From positions 31,598-95,597 of the forward strand of contig JAPSJC010000004.1 of NCBI GenBank assembly GCA_031178355.1: DNA of 64,000 nt. The letters are read 5' to 3'. A program made the position numbers and the translations under genes. The DNA is from Ureibacillus sp. (GTDB taxonomy: Bacteria > Bacillota > Bacilli > Bacillales_A > Planococcaceae). How positions within the stretch are numbered: the first letter of the stretch is position 1; each line of letters begins with the position of its first letter. This document shows positions 9,343 through 18,358 of this stretch, one piece after another. The notes under the pieces were generated by a model, which was not told the DNA's origin, made no database searches, and was given only the letters and a program-made list of their open reading frames with translations.

Positions 9343-9939
9343 ATGAATTTGCTAACACAAATATGGTACCTGTTAACCCATCGTTCTTTTTTATTATTGC
9401 TTTTAATCGTCAATGTTTTTGGTACAATTTATGGTTATATTTGGTATCAGTCGCAGTTTGCAATTACTGAACCTCAGTTTTTACTTTTTGTTCCTGATAG
9501 CCCCACTGCAAGTTTATTTTTCTCAATTGCAATTATTGGATGGTTGTTTGGAAAAAACTTTAAATTAATAGAAGCCTTGGCTCTTATCACTTTAGTGAAA
9601 TATGGACTATGGGCTGTTGTAATGAATTTATTAACATTAAATGAGATTGGTGATATTGGGCCACTGGGGTGGATGTTAGTAATTTCACATTTTATGATGG
9701 CCGTTGAAGCGATTATTTATATTGGAAAATATCGCTACACGTATGTGCATATAATAATCGCAGCAATATGGACCTTGCACAATGATGTGATTGACTATGT
9801 GTATGGTCAGATGCCTATCTACCAAGTTATAACTAATTATCCTCATCATATTGGTTATTTCACTTTTTGGCTATCGATTGCTTGTATCGGAATTGCGTTT
9901 TTTGCACATAACAGGAAAGAATATTTGCGAAAACTATAA
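9343..9939 (+). CDS. ypjA: DUF1405 membrane protein YpjA
   Basis: This 198-residue integral membrane protein has about five or six hydrophobic segments, for example SFLLLLLIVNVFGTIYGY near residue 16 and a C-terminal helix before FFAHNRKEYLRKL. It matches B. subtilis YpjA by position after qcrC and by the N-terminal WYLLTHRSFLLLLL pattern. The function is unknown. AAAGGAG precedes the ATG by 8 bases. The next gene follows after 54 bases, so the two may be co-transcribed. Confidence 0.85.
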   Translation: MNLLTQIWYLLTHRSFLLLLLIVNVFGTIYGYIWYQSQFAITEPQFLLFVPDSPTASLFFSIAIIGWLFGKNFKLIEALALITLVKYGLWAVVMNLLTLNEIGDIGPLGWMLVISHFMMAVEAIIYIGKYRYTYVHIIIAAIWTLHNDVIDYVYGQMPIYQVITNYPHHIGYFTFWLSIACIGIAFFAHNRKEYLRKL

Positions 9940-9993
9940 ATTATTATTAAAATTAAATTATATTAATTCTTTAAATAGAAAGGGAGAGAATAA

Positions 9994-10671
9994 TTGACCA
10001 CACTTATTTACTTCTTAATTATTCTACTATTACCGATTTACGCTCAATTAAAAGTAAAGAGTACGTATCGTAAGTTTTCTCAAGTTCCAGCTACAAAAGG
10101 GATGACAGGAGCGCAAGTTGCAAGAATGATTCTAGATCATCATGGATTATATGATGTACGTGTTGTACCAACACAAGGTGTCTTATCGGACCATTATAAT
10201 CCTGCTACAAAAACAGTCGCATTATCAGAAGATAATTATTATAATTCTTCACTTGCTGGTACTGCTGTTGCTGCTCACGAAGTTGGACATGCGATTCAAC
10301 ATAAAGAAGCATATTCATTTCTAACTTTACGTTCTAAATTAGTGCCAGTTGCAAGTATTTCATCTAACATGTCTTGGGTATTTGTTTTAATTGGTATATT
10401 TGCTCAGGCTTCTGGTTTCTTATTATTAGGAATTGTTTTACTTGCTGCAGGTGTTTTATTCCAAATTGTTACTTTACCAGTTGAATTTGACGCTTCAAAA
10501 CGAGCTATGAATGAAGTAGTCTCGCTTGGTATTATTAATAACAACGAAGAACGTAGTGCTAAAAAAGTATTAAATGCAGCAGCAATGACTTATGTTGCAG
10601 CAGCAGCTGTAGCTGTTCTTGAATTGGTTCGTTTAATACTTATTTATACTGGAATGAGATCTGAAGATTAA
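9994..10671 (+). CDS. Membrane-bound neutral zinc metallopeptidase, YugP family
   Basis: It has the zincin motif AAHEVGHAIQH with H95, E96 and H99, an N-terminal membrane helix (residues ~3-18) and two hydrophobic segments around 120-160, so it is probably a membrane protease. At 225 residues it fits the YugP family. TTG start at 9994 with AAAGGGAGAG upstream. In B. subtilis the corresponding slot holds the unrelated sporulation gene ypjB, and yugP lies elsewhere. The substrate is unknown. A perfect 18-bp terminator follows at 10719-10760. Confidence 0.88.
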   Translation: MTTLIYFLIILLLPIYAQLKVKSTYRKFSQVPATKGMTGAQVARMILDHHGLYDVRVVPTQGVLSDHYNPATKTVALSEDNYYNSSLAGTAVAAHEVGHAIQHKEAYSFLTLRSKLVPVASISSNMSWVFVLIGIFAQASGFLLLGIVLLAAGVLFQIVTLPVEFDASKRAMNEVVSLGIINNNEERSAKKVLNAAAMTYVAAAAVAVLELVRLILIYTGMRSED

Positions 10672-10718
10672 ATTAATATTTTACAAAACCAAATCAAAAG
10701 ATTCGGTTTCAGTGTGTC

Positions 10719-10768
10719 GACAAAATACCTCGAGAGTTACACCTCTCGAGGTATTTTGTCTTTTTTTT
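10719..10768 (+). terminator. Perfect 18-bp terminator hairpin after the metallopeptidase gene
   Basis: GACAAAATACCTCGAGAG (10719-10736) pairs without mismatch with CTCTCGAGGTATTTTGTC (10743-10760), with a 6-base loop and an eight-T tail. Confidence 0.88.
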
Positions 10769-11063
10769 AATGTTATTAATTTATTAACTACAACTGAATT
10801 CTATGTTATACGTCTCTGCAAGATGAATAAATCTCATTTTATGCAGTTGATATGAGTCGATAGGAGTGGAAGGTGTGGAGACTCCTACGGGAACAGCACG
10901 AGCCGAAGCACCCGGACTTAGAGTAGCGAGGGAAGGCTGAGCCGTGCCCGTGAAAAGCGAAGCGCCTGTAACGGAAATCAACAATTTCTATAAGTATTGT
11001 TTAAAGTGAAAACTGCAAACAATCTTATATATAATTCTTTGAGTTTGTCTACAGTCTGAAACC

Positions 11064-11083
11064 GACTCAAAGAGTCTTTTTTT
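11064..11083 (+). terminator. Short hairpin with T tract at the right end of the repeat element
   Basis: GACTC-AAA-GAGTC followed by seven T. It overlaps the right inverted-repeat arm of the 10700-11083 element. Confidence 0.5.
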
Positions 11084-11278
11084 ATTGAACTAGCTTGGAA
11101 ATGAGGGGTACATCAAATTTCATTATTCCTATTAATTTATTAATTGTTTAAGTTATTTTCACAATTTTGACACAAAACTTAAATCTAATTTAATAAATTT
11201 AGACCTAACTTAATAGAATAAGGTAAGTAGATACGGGTAATAACGTACTACATGAAATGATTTTAAAGGGGGGAAATT

Positions 11279-13492
11279 ATGAAATTTAGCGCTGGAAAAG
11301 TCATTCTTTTTGCGTTTATAACAATTGTCGTAATTGTTGGTCTAGCGTTTTACGCAGGTGTACTAACCATGTCATCATTTAAAGATTATGTAGTGGAAAA
11401 TGAATCGAAAACATTAGTTATTTCACCATCGAGTGAACAAGAAGAAAATAGTGAGGCTAAACCAGTAAAAAGCCCAAGTCAACCAGATATTAAAGTTGAG
11501 CTAGCAAACAAAGAATGGGGATTTCATGGTGGGGATTTTTATAACAGACGTTTCTCAACATTGGAACAGGTTAATCTTAACACGATACAAGATCTAAAAC
11601 CCCAATGGGTAACAAGTTTAGGTGCAAGTTTAGAGATGAAGTTTTCGGGTGAGGCAACGCCTATTGTTGTAGATGGTGTTATGTATATTGCTACAGCTGA
11701 AAATGATGTCTTAGCACTTGATGCAAAAACAGGAGAAAAAATTTGGGAGTACCGTCCGGAGATTGAGGAAAAACTTGATACAGTTTGTTGTGGTTGGACG
11801 ACGCGTGGAGTAACTGTAGGAGAAGGACTGGTATTCGCCGGGTTGTTAGATGCTAGACTCGTAGCGTTAGATCAAGAAACTGGAGAAGTCGTTTGGGAAA
11901 CAGAAGTAGCGGATTGGGAAGAGGGCTATACAATCACAAGTGCTCCACTTTATTATAACGGAAAAGTTTATACAGGTGTATCCGGTGGTGAATATGGTAT
12001 CCGTGGTCGAATTATGGCTTACGATGCAGAATACGGTCATGAAGTGTGGAGATGGTATACAATCCCTACACCTTATGAGGAAAACGGGGATAGTTGGCCG
12101 GATGATGAACATAAAAATTGGTTACATGGTGGAGCTCCGGTTTGGAATACACCTGCTGTTGATCCTGAATTAGGAACAATTTATTTTGTAACCGGTAACA
12201 CTGCACCGGATTTAGACGGTAGTAAGCGTGAAGGTGACAATTTGTATTCAAATTCTATTGTTGCACTTAATGCAGAAAGTGGAGAATATATTTGGCATTT
12301 CCAACAAGTACATCATGATATTTGGGATTTAGACCCAACAAATCCAGTCATATTATTTGATGTTGAAATTGATGGAGAAATGAGAAAGGCATTAGGAGAA
12401 GCAGGAAAAACTGGATGGATCTATTTCTTAGATCGAGTTACGGGTGAGCCTTTAATTGGAATTGAGGAAAAACCTGTTCCTCAACTTGAAGAACAAAAAA
12501 CCTCGCCAACTCAACCATTCCCAATTGGGGATTCATTCGTCCCTCAAGAAGTTACAGAAGAAGATATCAAACGTGATTTAGATGAAGATTTTGAAGGCGA
12601 AATAGGTTCGATTTTTACTCCTTTCTGGGATGAACCACTAACGTTAAAACCAAGTGCTTTTGGAGGTGCAAACTGGCCACCATCGGCATATTCACCTGAA
12701 ACGGAATACTTTTATGTGCTAGGTACGGATGCATATATTGCTTTAACAAGACAAGATGAGGATGCTTATGAAGAAGGAGGTATGTGGATAGGTAGTATTT
12801 TTGTACCTGTTAGTGATGCACCGGTCCGTGGTACGATTACAGCGATGGATGTAAAAACAAATACCATTGCATGGCAAGTAGTATGGGATGCGAATGCCTA
12901 TTCAGGTGTATTAGCAACTGCAGGTGATTTAGTATTTGTAGGACATAATGACGGTAGGTTAATCGCGTTTAACGCAATGACTGGCAAAGAGGTATGGAGC
13001 TATAAAATGGATGCAGGTGCTAATGCACCTTCTGTAACCTATGAAATTGATGGAGAACAGTATATTTCAATATTTGCTGCAGGTAATTCACTTGCGGGTT
13101 CTGTACATGGAGATAAAGTATACACATTCAAGTTAGATGGTACTTGGGATGGAAAAGTGACGGATGCTTCAGAGTCCAACCCAGGTAAAAGTACTGAACC
13201 AGATACAGATTCGGATGAAGATTCAAACGAAACAGTAAGCGCTGATCCTTATGCAGAAGGAATATCGATTTACGCAGCAAATTGTCTATCATGTCATGGT
13301 GATATGGGGGCTAATGGTCATAATGGGCCAAACTTACAGCTAAGTGAATTTGCGGAAAATTATGATAACGTTGTAGAACGAATAAAAAATGGTGGAACAA
13401 CCATGCCCGCATTTAATAATTTACTAACAGATGAAGAAATTGATGCTGTTACAAAATATATTAATGAAATAATAACAAAAGCAGATGAATAA
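11279..13492 (+). CDS. Membrane-anchored PQQ-type quinoprotein dehydrogenase fused to cytochrome c
   Basis: This 737-residue protein has an N-terminal membrane anchor (residues ~7-30), a Ser/Pro/Lys linker, an eight-blade quinoprotein propeller and a C-terminal cytochrome c domain. Hallmarks are WxxxGGDFYNRRFS near 80, the vicinal cysteines of CCGWTTRG near 170 that lie over the PQQ ring, the HHDIWDLDPTNP block near 345, and GGANWPPSAYSPETE near 462. Heme binding is CLSCH near 669, with a likely axial Met in TTMPAFNN. The family oxidises alcohols or sugars outside the cell and feeds electrons through its heme; the substrate cannot be read from sequence. No PQQ synthesis genes lie in the window. 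GGGGGG precedes the ATG. It sits alone between a terminator and a bidirectional terminator. Confidence 0.88.
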   Translation: MKFSAGKVILFAFITIVVIVGLAFYAGVLTMSSFKDYVVENESKTLVISPSSEQEENSEAKPVKSPSQPDIKVELANKEWGFHGGDFYNRRFSTLEQVNLNTIQDLKPQWVTSLGASLEMKFSGEATPIVVDGVMYIATAENDVLALDAKTGEKIWEYRPEIEEKLDTVCCGWTTRGVTVGEGLVFAGLLDARLVALDQETGEVVWETEVADWEEGYTITSAPLYYNGKVYTGVSGGEYGIRGRIMAYDAEYGHEVWRWYTIPTPYEENGDSWPDDEHKNWLHGGAPVWNTPAVDPELGTIYFVTGNTAPDLDGSKREGDNLYSNSIVALNAESGEYIWHFQQVHHDIWDLDPTNPVILFDVEIDGEMRKALGEAGKTGWIYFLDRVTGEPLIGIEEKPVPQLEEQKTSPTQPFPIGDSFVPQEVTEEDIKRDLDEDFEGEIGSIFTPFWDEPLTLKPSAFGGANWPPSAYSPETEYFYVLGTDAYIALTRQDEDAYEEGGMWIGSIFVPVSDAPVRGTITAMDVKTNTIAWQVVWDANAYSGVLATAGDLVFVGHNDGRLIAFNAMTGKEVWSYKMDAGANAPSVTYEIDGEQYISIFAAGNSLAGSVHGDKVYTFKLDGTWDGKVTDASESNPGKSTEPDTDSDEDSNETVSADPYAEGISIYAANCLSCHGDMGANGHNGPNLQLSEFAENYDNVVERIKNGGTTMPAFNNLLTDEEIDAVTKYINEIITKADE

Positions 13493-13493
13493 T

Positions 13494-13537
13494 TAAAAAA
13501 AGTGGTTTGGCAGTTCTGCCAAACCACTTATTTTTTA
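13494..13537. terminator. Bidirectional terminator between convergent genes
   Basis: AGTGGTTTGGCAG pairs with CTGCCAAACCACT, flanked by A-rich and T-rich tracts, so it can serve the quinoprotein gene on + and the YitT-family gene on -. Confidence 0.88.
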
Positions 13538-14377
13538 TTCATCAATTCTAAATCCTTCTCCGGTTACATCTCTAACATCTGAAATCGTTACAAACGCATA
13601 CGGATCAACTTTTCGAATCATAGTTTTTAATCGAACGATTTCATTTCGACTGACGATACAGTATAATACGTCTTTAGATTGTTTCGTATAATGACCGTAT
13701 CCATGGAAAACGGTAACTCCTCTTTCCATTTCGTTTGTAATATATTCTGCAATCTCATCTGGATTATTTGAAATAATTAAAGCTGCTTTTGCTGAGTACG
13801 CCCCTTCTTGAACCATGTCAATTACTCTTGCCCCCAAATACACAGCAACTAAAGTATACATCATAGATCTTTCATCTAAGAAAGTTATTAATGAGACAAT
13901 TAAAACAAATGCGTCAAAGATGAACATTGTTTTACCCATACTCCAACCAAAATACTTCTGAACAAGTCGTGCAATAATGTCCACGCCGCCAGTTGTTCCA
14001 CCGACACGGAAAATGATACCTAAACCGACACCAACGAAAACACCTGCAAATAACGCAGCCAAGAACAGATCATTCTGTAAATGCATTTGATATTCGTATA
14101 TTTGAAAAATTTTCAAGAATATTGAAACTGCAAAAGTACCTATTAACGTATAAACAAATTGTTTACGGCCAAGTAGTTTCCATCCTAAGATAAACATTGG
14201 AATATTTAAGATAATATTTAATAGTGCAGGGTCCCAATTTAGTGTAAAATAAAGTATCAACGTAATACCACTAAATCCGCCTTCCCCGAGACCGTTTTGC
14301 ATATTAAAGTGTACAAAACCGAAACTATAAATTGCAGCGCCAATAAGTATTCCGATTATTTCTTTTGTATATTTCAT
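13535..14377 (-). CDS. ypjC: YitT-family (DUF161/DUF2179) membrane protein, YpjC type
   Basis: About 280 residues. The N-terminal two thirds hold five or six membrane helices with the family motifs GLGEGGFSGI and GGTTGGVDIIARL. The C-terminal cytoplasmic DUF2179 domain contains TVFHGYGHYTKQSKDVLYCIVSRNEI. The function is unknown; some relatives are implicated in transport. An ATG lies further upstream at 14410 without a ribosome site, whereas the ATG at 14377 has GGGGG upstream and the usual N terminus MKYTKEI. It runs divergently from dapB, as ypjC does near dapB in B. subtilis. Confidence 0.87.
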   Translation of the reverse strand: MKYTKEIIGILIGAAIYSFGFVHFNMQNGLGEGGFSGITLILYFTLNWDPALLNIILNIPMFILGWKLLGRKQFVYTLIGTFAVSIFLKIFQIYEYQMHLQNDLFLAALFAGVFVGVGLGIIFRVGGTTGGVDIIARLVQKYFGWSMGKTMFIFDAFVLIVSLITFLDERSMMYTLVAVYLGARVIDMVQEGAYSAKAALIISNNPDEIAEYITNEMERGVTVFHGYGHYTKQSKDVLYCIVSRNEIVRLKTMIRKVDPYAFVTISDVRDVTGEGFRIDE

Positions 14378-14448
14378 TTTTTGCCCCCATTCTGGACTAT
14401 AAAAAATCATAGAATCAATTATTATTATTATGTTTTACTTTTCATCTT

Positions 14449-14476
14449 TTGACAACAGTATGTCAAATTATATAGG
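14449..14476 (+). promoter_or_regulatory. Candidate dapB promoter overlapping an inverted repeat
   Basis: TTGACA at 14449-14454 and TATAGG at 14471-14476 are 16 bases apart. TTGACA also forms a perfect inverted repeat with TGTCAA at 14461-14466 (six-base spacer), inside the promoter spacer, where a regulator could bind. Confidence 0.45.
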
Positions 14477-14568
14477 ATGTTATAAGGAAGTGTAGTAATG
14501 TCCCGAAAAATAGTACATAAATATTAAACAAGAGTAAACACCGTTTTACAAGAAAGGGAGAAAATATA

Positions 14569-15366
14569 ATGACAATTAGAGTAGCAATAGCAGGTGCAAG
14601 AGGAAGAATGGGTTCAGAAGCTGTAAAAGCTGTTAGCAAACGAGATGGAATGGAATTAGTAGCAGCATTAGATTATAAACACGTTGGTGACAGTTTATCT
14701 GAACTAGAAATGTTCCCCCACGATTTAAACATACCTATTTTTACAAACTTAACCCACTTAATTGAAGATACTAGACCGGATGTGTTAATTGACCTAACAA
14801 ATCCTCAATCTGTTTATGAACATACAAAAGAAGCTCTATTACATAACGTAAGGCCAGTTGTAGGTACTACAGGATTTACAGATGAACAGTTAAATGAACT
14901 CAAAAATCTTGCCAAAACGCACAAAGTAGGGTGTATTATCGCACCAAATTTCGCCATTGGAGCTATTTTAATGATGAAATTTGCCAGAGAAGCAGCAAAA
15001 TATTTACCAGACGTTGAAATTATTGAATTGCATCATGATCGAAAATTAGATGCACCTTCAGGTACAGGACTGAAAACTGCTCAATTAATTGCTGAAGTTC
15101 GAAACGAGAAGAAACAAGGACATCCGAATGAAAAAGAAACATTACAGGGAGCACGTGGGGCTGATTATGAAGGCTTGCGAATTCACTCAGTTCGTTTACC
15201 TGGATTAGTTGCACATCAAGAAGTATTATTTGGTGGAGATGGACAACTTCTTACAATACGACATGATTCGTATAATCGTGAGTCATTTATGAGTGGCGTT
15301 TTATTTTGTGTTGAAGCAGTAATGACTATCGAAGATTTAGTATATGGTCTTGAGAACCTAATATAA
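14569..15366 (+). CDS. dapB: 4-hydroxy-tetrahydrodipicolinate reductase
   Basis: It reduces HTPA to tetrahydrodipicolinate with NAD(P)H on the route to diaminopimelate and lysine. The Rossmann loop GARGRMG lies near residue 9, GTTGF near 99, and the catalytic block ELHHDRKLDAPSGTG near 154 carries the catalytic His and Lys. It is 265 residues, normal for the family. AAAGGGAG precedes the ATG by about 10 bases. It heads the dapB-mgsA-bshA-cca-birA gene series. Confidence 0.96.
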   Translation: MTIRVAIAGARGRMGSEAVKAVSKRDGMELVAALDYKHVGDSLSELEMFPHDLNIPIFTNLTHLIEDTRPDVLIDLTNPQSVYEHTKEALLHNVRPVVGTTGFTDEQLNELKNLAKTHKVGCIIAPNFAIGAILMMKFAREAAKYLPDVEIIELHHDRKLDAPSGTGLKTAQLIAEVRNEKKQGHPNEKETLQGARGADYEGLRIHSVRLPGLVAHQEVLFGGDGQLLTIRHDSYNRESFMSGVLFCVEAVMTIEDLVYGLENLI

Positions 15367-15442
15367 TTGCGAGCAATCATGAATTTTACAATTGACGATA
15401 ATATGAATCACTTCATAATTGACATAGAATGGAATGAAGAAG

Positions 15443-15847
15443 ATGAAAATTGCATTAATTGCCCACGATAAGAAAAAAGATAGTCTTGTTGAATTTGCTA
15501 TTGCATATAAAGAAATATTACTACAACACGAGCTTTATGCTACAGGAACAACTGGGCAAAGAATCCAAGATGAGGTTGGCTTAAAACTTATTAGATTTCG
15601 TTCTGGACCATTAGGTGGCGATCAACAGATTGGCGCAATGATCGCAAATAACGACATGGATATGGTGTTTTTTTTCCGAGATCCATTAACTGCGCAGCCG
15701 CATGAACCTGATGTTACAGCGCTTATTCGCCTTTGCGATGTTTATCATATCCCACTTGCTACTAATATGGGAACTGCAGAAATTCTTCTAAAAGGGTTAG
15801 AAGAAGGTTTAGTCGATTGGCGTTTAATCGCAGAGCGAAGAAAATAA
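15443..15847 (+). CDS. mgsA: Methylglyoxal synthase
   Basis: It converts dihydroxyacetone phosphate to methylglyoxal, a phosphate-releasing bypass of lower glycolysis. The product is ~134 residues with the family blocks [18 protein letters not shown] (phosphate binding), [12 protein letters not shown] with the catalytic Asp, and [12 protein letters not shown]. An ATG also lies at 15434, but the family N terminus starts at MKIALIAHD (15443); neither has a strong ribosome site. In B. subtilis bshB1 follows directly; here a 193-base non-coding gap separates it from bshA. Confidence 0.94.
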   Translation: MKIALIAHDKKKDSLVEFAIAYKEILLQHELYATGTTGQRIQDEVGLKLIRFRSGPLGGDQQIGAMIANNDMDMVFFFRDPLTAQPHEPDVTALIRLCDVYHIPLATNMGTAEILLKGLEEGLVDWRLIAERRK

Positions 15848-16040
15848 CAAAATTGAAAGTACTGAAGTTTGTAAGCTTCTTACGGATGTATCCCATTGAT
15901 TGATTGTATATTCGTACGAATCCTAACAACTAATCAGTAAAGGTAATTTACTAAATGTATTTGATTAACATAGTTTTCCTTTTCGAAATATGGGGACTCA
16001 TGGAAATTAAATAAATTAGTTAGAAAGGATGAAGCTTCGG

Positions 16041-17177
16041 ATGAGAAAATTAAAAATTGGTATAACATGTTATCCAACTGTTGGGGGATCAGGCGTCATT
16101 GCAACAGAACTGGGAAAAATGCTTGCAGAGCGAGGACATGAAATCCATTTTATAACATCAAGTGTGCCATTTCGACTCAAGAAAATATATCCGAATGTAT
16201 TTTTCCATGAAGTTGAAGTAAGTAATTATTCAGTATTCCAATATCCTCCGTATGACATTGCGTTAGCAAGTAAAATGGCAGATGTCATAAAAGAAGAGAA
16301 ATTGGATGTCATTCATGTTCACTATGCAATTCCGCATGCAATATGTGCGGTACTTGCTAGAGAAATGTCCGGTGAAAACATTGGAATTGTAACTACATTA
16401 CATGGCACAGATATCTCAGTACTAGGGCAGGATTCTACACTAGCTCCAGCGATTCAATATGGGATTGATAAGTCTGATATTGTGACAGCTGTTTCAAATT
16501 CATTAAAAGAACAAACATATGAATTAATTCAAACTACTAAAGAAATTGAAACCATATACAATTTTGTTGATGTTTCAGTTTTTAAACCAATAGATGTAGG
16601 AAACTTAAAAGAACAATTTGGTATTCAAGAAGATGAGAAGGTAATCATTCACGTCTCAAACTTCCGGAAAATTAAGAACTTACCTGATATCGTCAATTCT
16701 TTTTTAAAAATACGTGACCAAATACCCGCTAAGCTATTGCTTGTTGGTGATGGCCCAGAGAAAAACCGGATCTTAGAAATCGCGAAAGAGTCGCCTTATA
16801 AAAAAGATATTCTATTTTTAGGTAAACAAGAAAATGTTGAACAATTGTTTGCTATAAGTGATTTAATGTTGTTACTTTCAGAAAAGGAATCATTTGGTTT
16901 AGTTTTATTAGAAGCTATGGCTTGCGGTGTTCCTGGAATTGGAACTCGTGTAGGTGGAATTCCTGAAGTAATTGATCATGGAGTAAATGGGTATTTAGTA
17001 GAGTTAGGTGATATAGATGCAACTGCTAAACATGCCCTAGAGTTACTATTGAATGAAGAAAAGCTAATCCGTTTCAGACAGGCTGCAATGTCAGCAACAC
17101 AAGTGAAATTTGATTCTAAAAAAATTATCGACCATTATGAACAGTTATATGAACGACTGGCGGTACTAAGAGTATGA
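16041..17177 (+). CDS. bshA: N-acetyl-alpha-D-glucosaminyl L-malate synthase (bacillithiol)
   Basis: A GT4 retaining glycosyltransferase joining UDP-GlcNAc to L-malate, the first step of bacillithiol synthesis. It starts LKIGITCYPTVGGSGVIATELGK, with the donor-site block SEKESFGLVLLEAMACGVPGI near residue 280 typical of GT-B GT4 enzymes. An in-frame ATG at 16029 overlaps the ribosome site AAAGGA; the ATG at 16041 is 11 bases from it and gives the family start MRKLKIGI. It overlaps cca by 4 bases (ATGA). The next pathway enzyme, the BshB deacetylase, is not in this window. Confidence 0.94.
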   Translation: MRKLKIGITCYPTVGGSGVIATELGKMLAERGHEIHFITSSVPFRLKKIYPNVFFHEVEVSNYSVFQYPPYDIALASKMADVIKEEKLDVIHVHYAIPHAICAVLAREMSGENIGIVTTLHGTDISVLGQDSTLAPAIQYGIDKSDIVTAVSNSLKEQTYELIQTTKEIETIYNFVDVSVFKPIDVGNLKEQFGIQEDEKVIIHVSNFRKIKNLPDIVNSFLKIRDQIPAKLLLVGDGPEKNRILEIAKESPYKKDILFLGKQENVEQLFAISDLMLLLSEKESFGLVLLEAMACGVPGIGTRVGGIPEVIDHGVNGYLVELGDIDATAKHALELLLNEEKLIRFRQAAMSATQVKFDSKKIIDHYEQLYERLAVLRV

Positions 17178-18358
17178 GATTAACAAATGACTGGCAAGCT
17201 GCAATACGTGTAATAGAAAAGATTGAAAAGTCAGGTTATGAGGCAGTAATTGTTGGTGGCGCGGTTAGGGATACCTTGCTTCAAAAGCAAGTAAATGATG
17301 TTGATGTAGCAACAAGTGCTATGCCAGAGGAAATTAAGAAAATATTTCATTCTACTGTAGATATTGGAATTGCACACGGTACAGTACTGGTGCTCGATGA
17401 AGGCCAACCAATAGAAGTCACGACATACCGAACAGAAGGAATCTATGTAGATTTTCGTCGTCCAGAACAAGTAACTTTTGTTAAAAGTTTAGAGAAAGAT
17501 TTAGAACGCCGTGATTTTACAATAAATGCTATGGCAATGACAAAATCAGGTGAACTGATCGACCTATATGGTGGCAGGAAGGATATAGAAAGCGGACTTA
17601 TTCGGGCTGTTGGTGACCCTAATACTAGGTTTCGAGAAGATGCCCTTCGTATGTTGAGAGCAGTTCGTTTTAGTGCCCAATTAGGTTTTACAATAGAATC
17701 TAAAACTCTTTCGGCGATACAACAAGACAGCGATCTTATTGAGTTTATCGCAAAAGAAAGACTTCATATGGAATTAACCAAAATGTGGACTACTAACAAA
17801 GTTTATGATGGTATAAACGTTCTAGTCGAAAGTAAGTTAGCAGATTATCTAATGGGAGATTTTCATAAGTACTTAGAGGATTGGCGATACTTTTCTGCAA
17901 CTAGTGCATTGGTTGGATGGGCGTATTTGTGTTTATTAAATCGAGAGCATCTAGGGGAAATTATTAATTACTACAAACTATCAAATAAAGAAAAGAATTT
18001 TATACGGAACGTCCTTAATGCTTATCAATCCTTGCTAAATCGTTGGAACGAGCTGGATTATTTCCAGTACGATTTAGAAACGTTAGAAGTTGCATATGAT
18101 TTTGCTATTTGGCAAAAAGAAAAAGTGCCATTTCGTAAAGAACACATTGCACTTGTAAAATCTAATCTACCTATCCAATCAATTGGGCAATTAGCTATTA
18201 ATGGGAATCACTTAAAGGATTGGGCTTCTCAAAAAGGTGGACCTTGGCTCAAAGTTGCTCTTGATGCAGCATTACTTGCTGTGCTAAAAGGACAAATAAA
18301 AAATGATGAAAAGCATTTGAAGGACTGGTTTTTAAATGAATTTAACGATGAAGGATGA
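17174..18358 (+). CDS. cca: CCA-adding tRNA nucleotidyltransferase
   Basis: It adds or repairs the 3' CCA of tRNAs. The nucleotidyltransferase head has VGGAVRD near residue 27 and the catalytic DVD near 42. ERRDFTINAMAM near 110 and FREDALRMLRAVRF near 154 are class II motifs. The 394-residue length is normal for the Gram-positive enzyme. It is coupled to bshA by an ATGA overlap at 17174-17177 and overlaps the start of birA, so the three are one operon, as in B. subtilis. Confidence 0.95.
   Translation: MRLTNDWQAAIRVIEKIEKSGYEAVIVGGAVRDTLLQKQVNDVDVATSAMPEEIKKIFHSTVDIGIAHGTVLVLDEGQPIEVTTYRTEGIYVDFRRPEQVTFVKSLEKDLERRDFTINAMAMTKSGELIDLYGGRKDIESGLIRAVGDPNTRFREDALRMLRAVRFSAQLGFTIESKTLSAIQQDSDLIEFIAKERLHMELTKMWTTNKVYDGINVLVESKLADYLMGDFHKYLEDWRYFSATSALVGWAYLCLLNREHLGEIINYYKLSNKEKNFIRNVLNAYQSLLNRWNELDYFQYDLETLEVAYDFAIWQKEKVPFRKEHIALVKSNLPIQSIGQLAINGNHLKDWASQKGGPWLKVALDAALLAVLKGQIKNDEKHLKDWFLNEFNDEG

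Larger units (their letters stand above)
10700..11083. repeat. Intergenic repeat element bounded by inverted repeats, with GC-rich core
   Basis: The 607-base gap between the protease gene and the PQQ dehydrogenase contains a composite element. A 25-base arm at 10700-10724 is matched at 21 of 25 positions by the reverse complement of 11044-11068. Between them are a perfect terminator (10719-10760) and a GC-rich stretch at about 10856-10985 (GGAGTGGAAGG, GAGACTCCTACGGGAA, GCGAAGCGCCTGTAACGGAA). This looks like a Bacillales dispersed intergenic repeat. The GC-rich core contrasts with the AT-rich surroundings. No protein-coding content is credible. Upstream of the next gene (11084-11278) I see no further structure. 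Confidence 0.6.

Noticed and set aside
11867..12251. Several 60-80 residue ORFs on both strands inside the quinoprotein gene
   Set aside because: They are shadows of a clearly recognised 737-residue protein and match no family.
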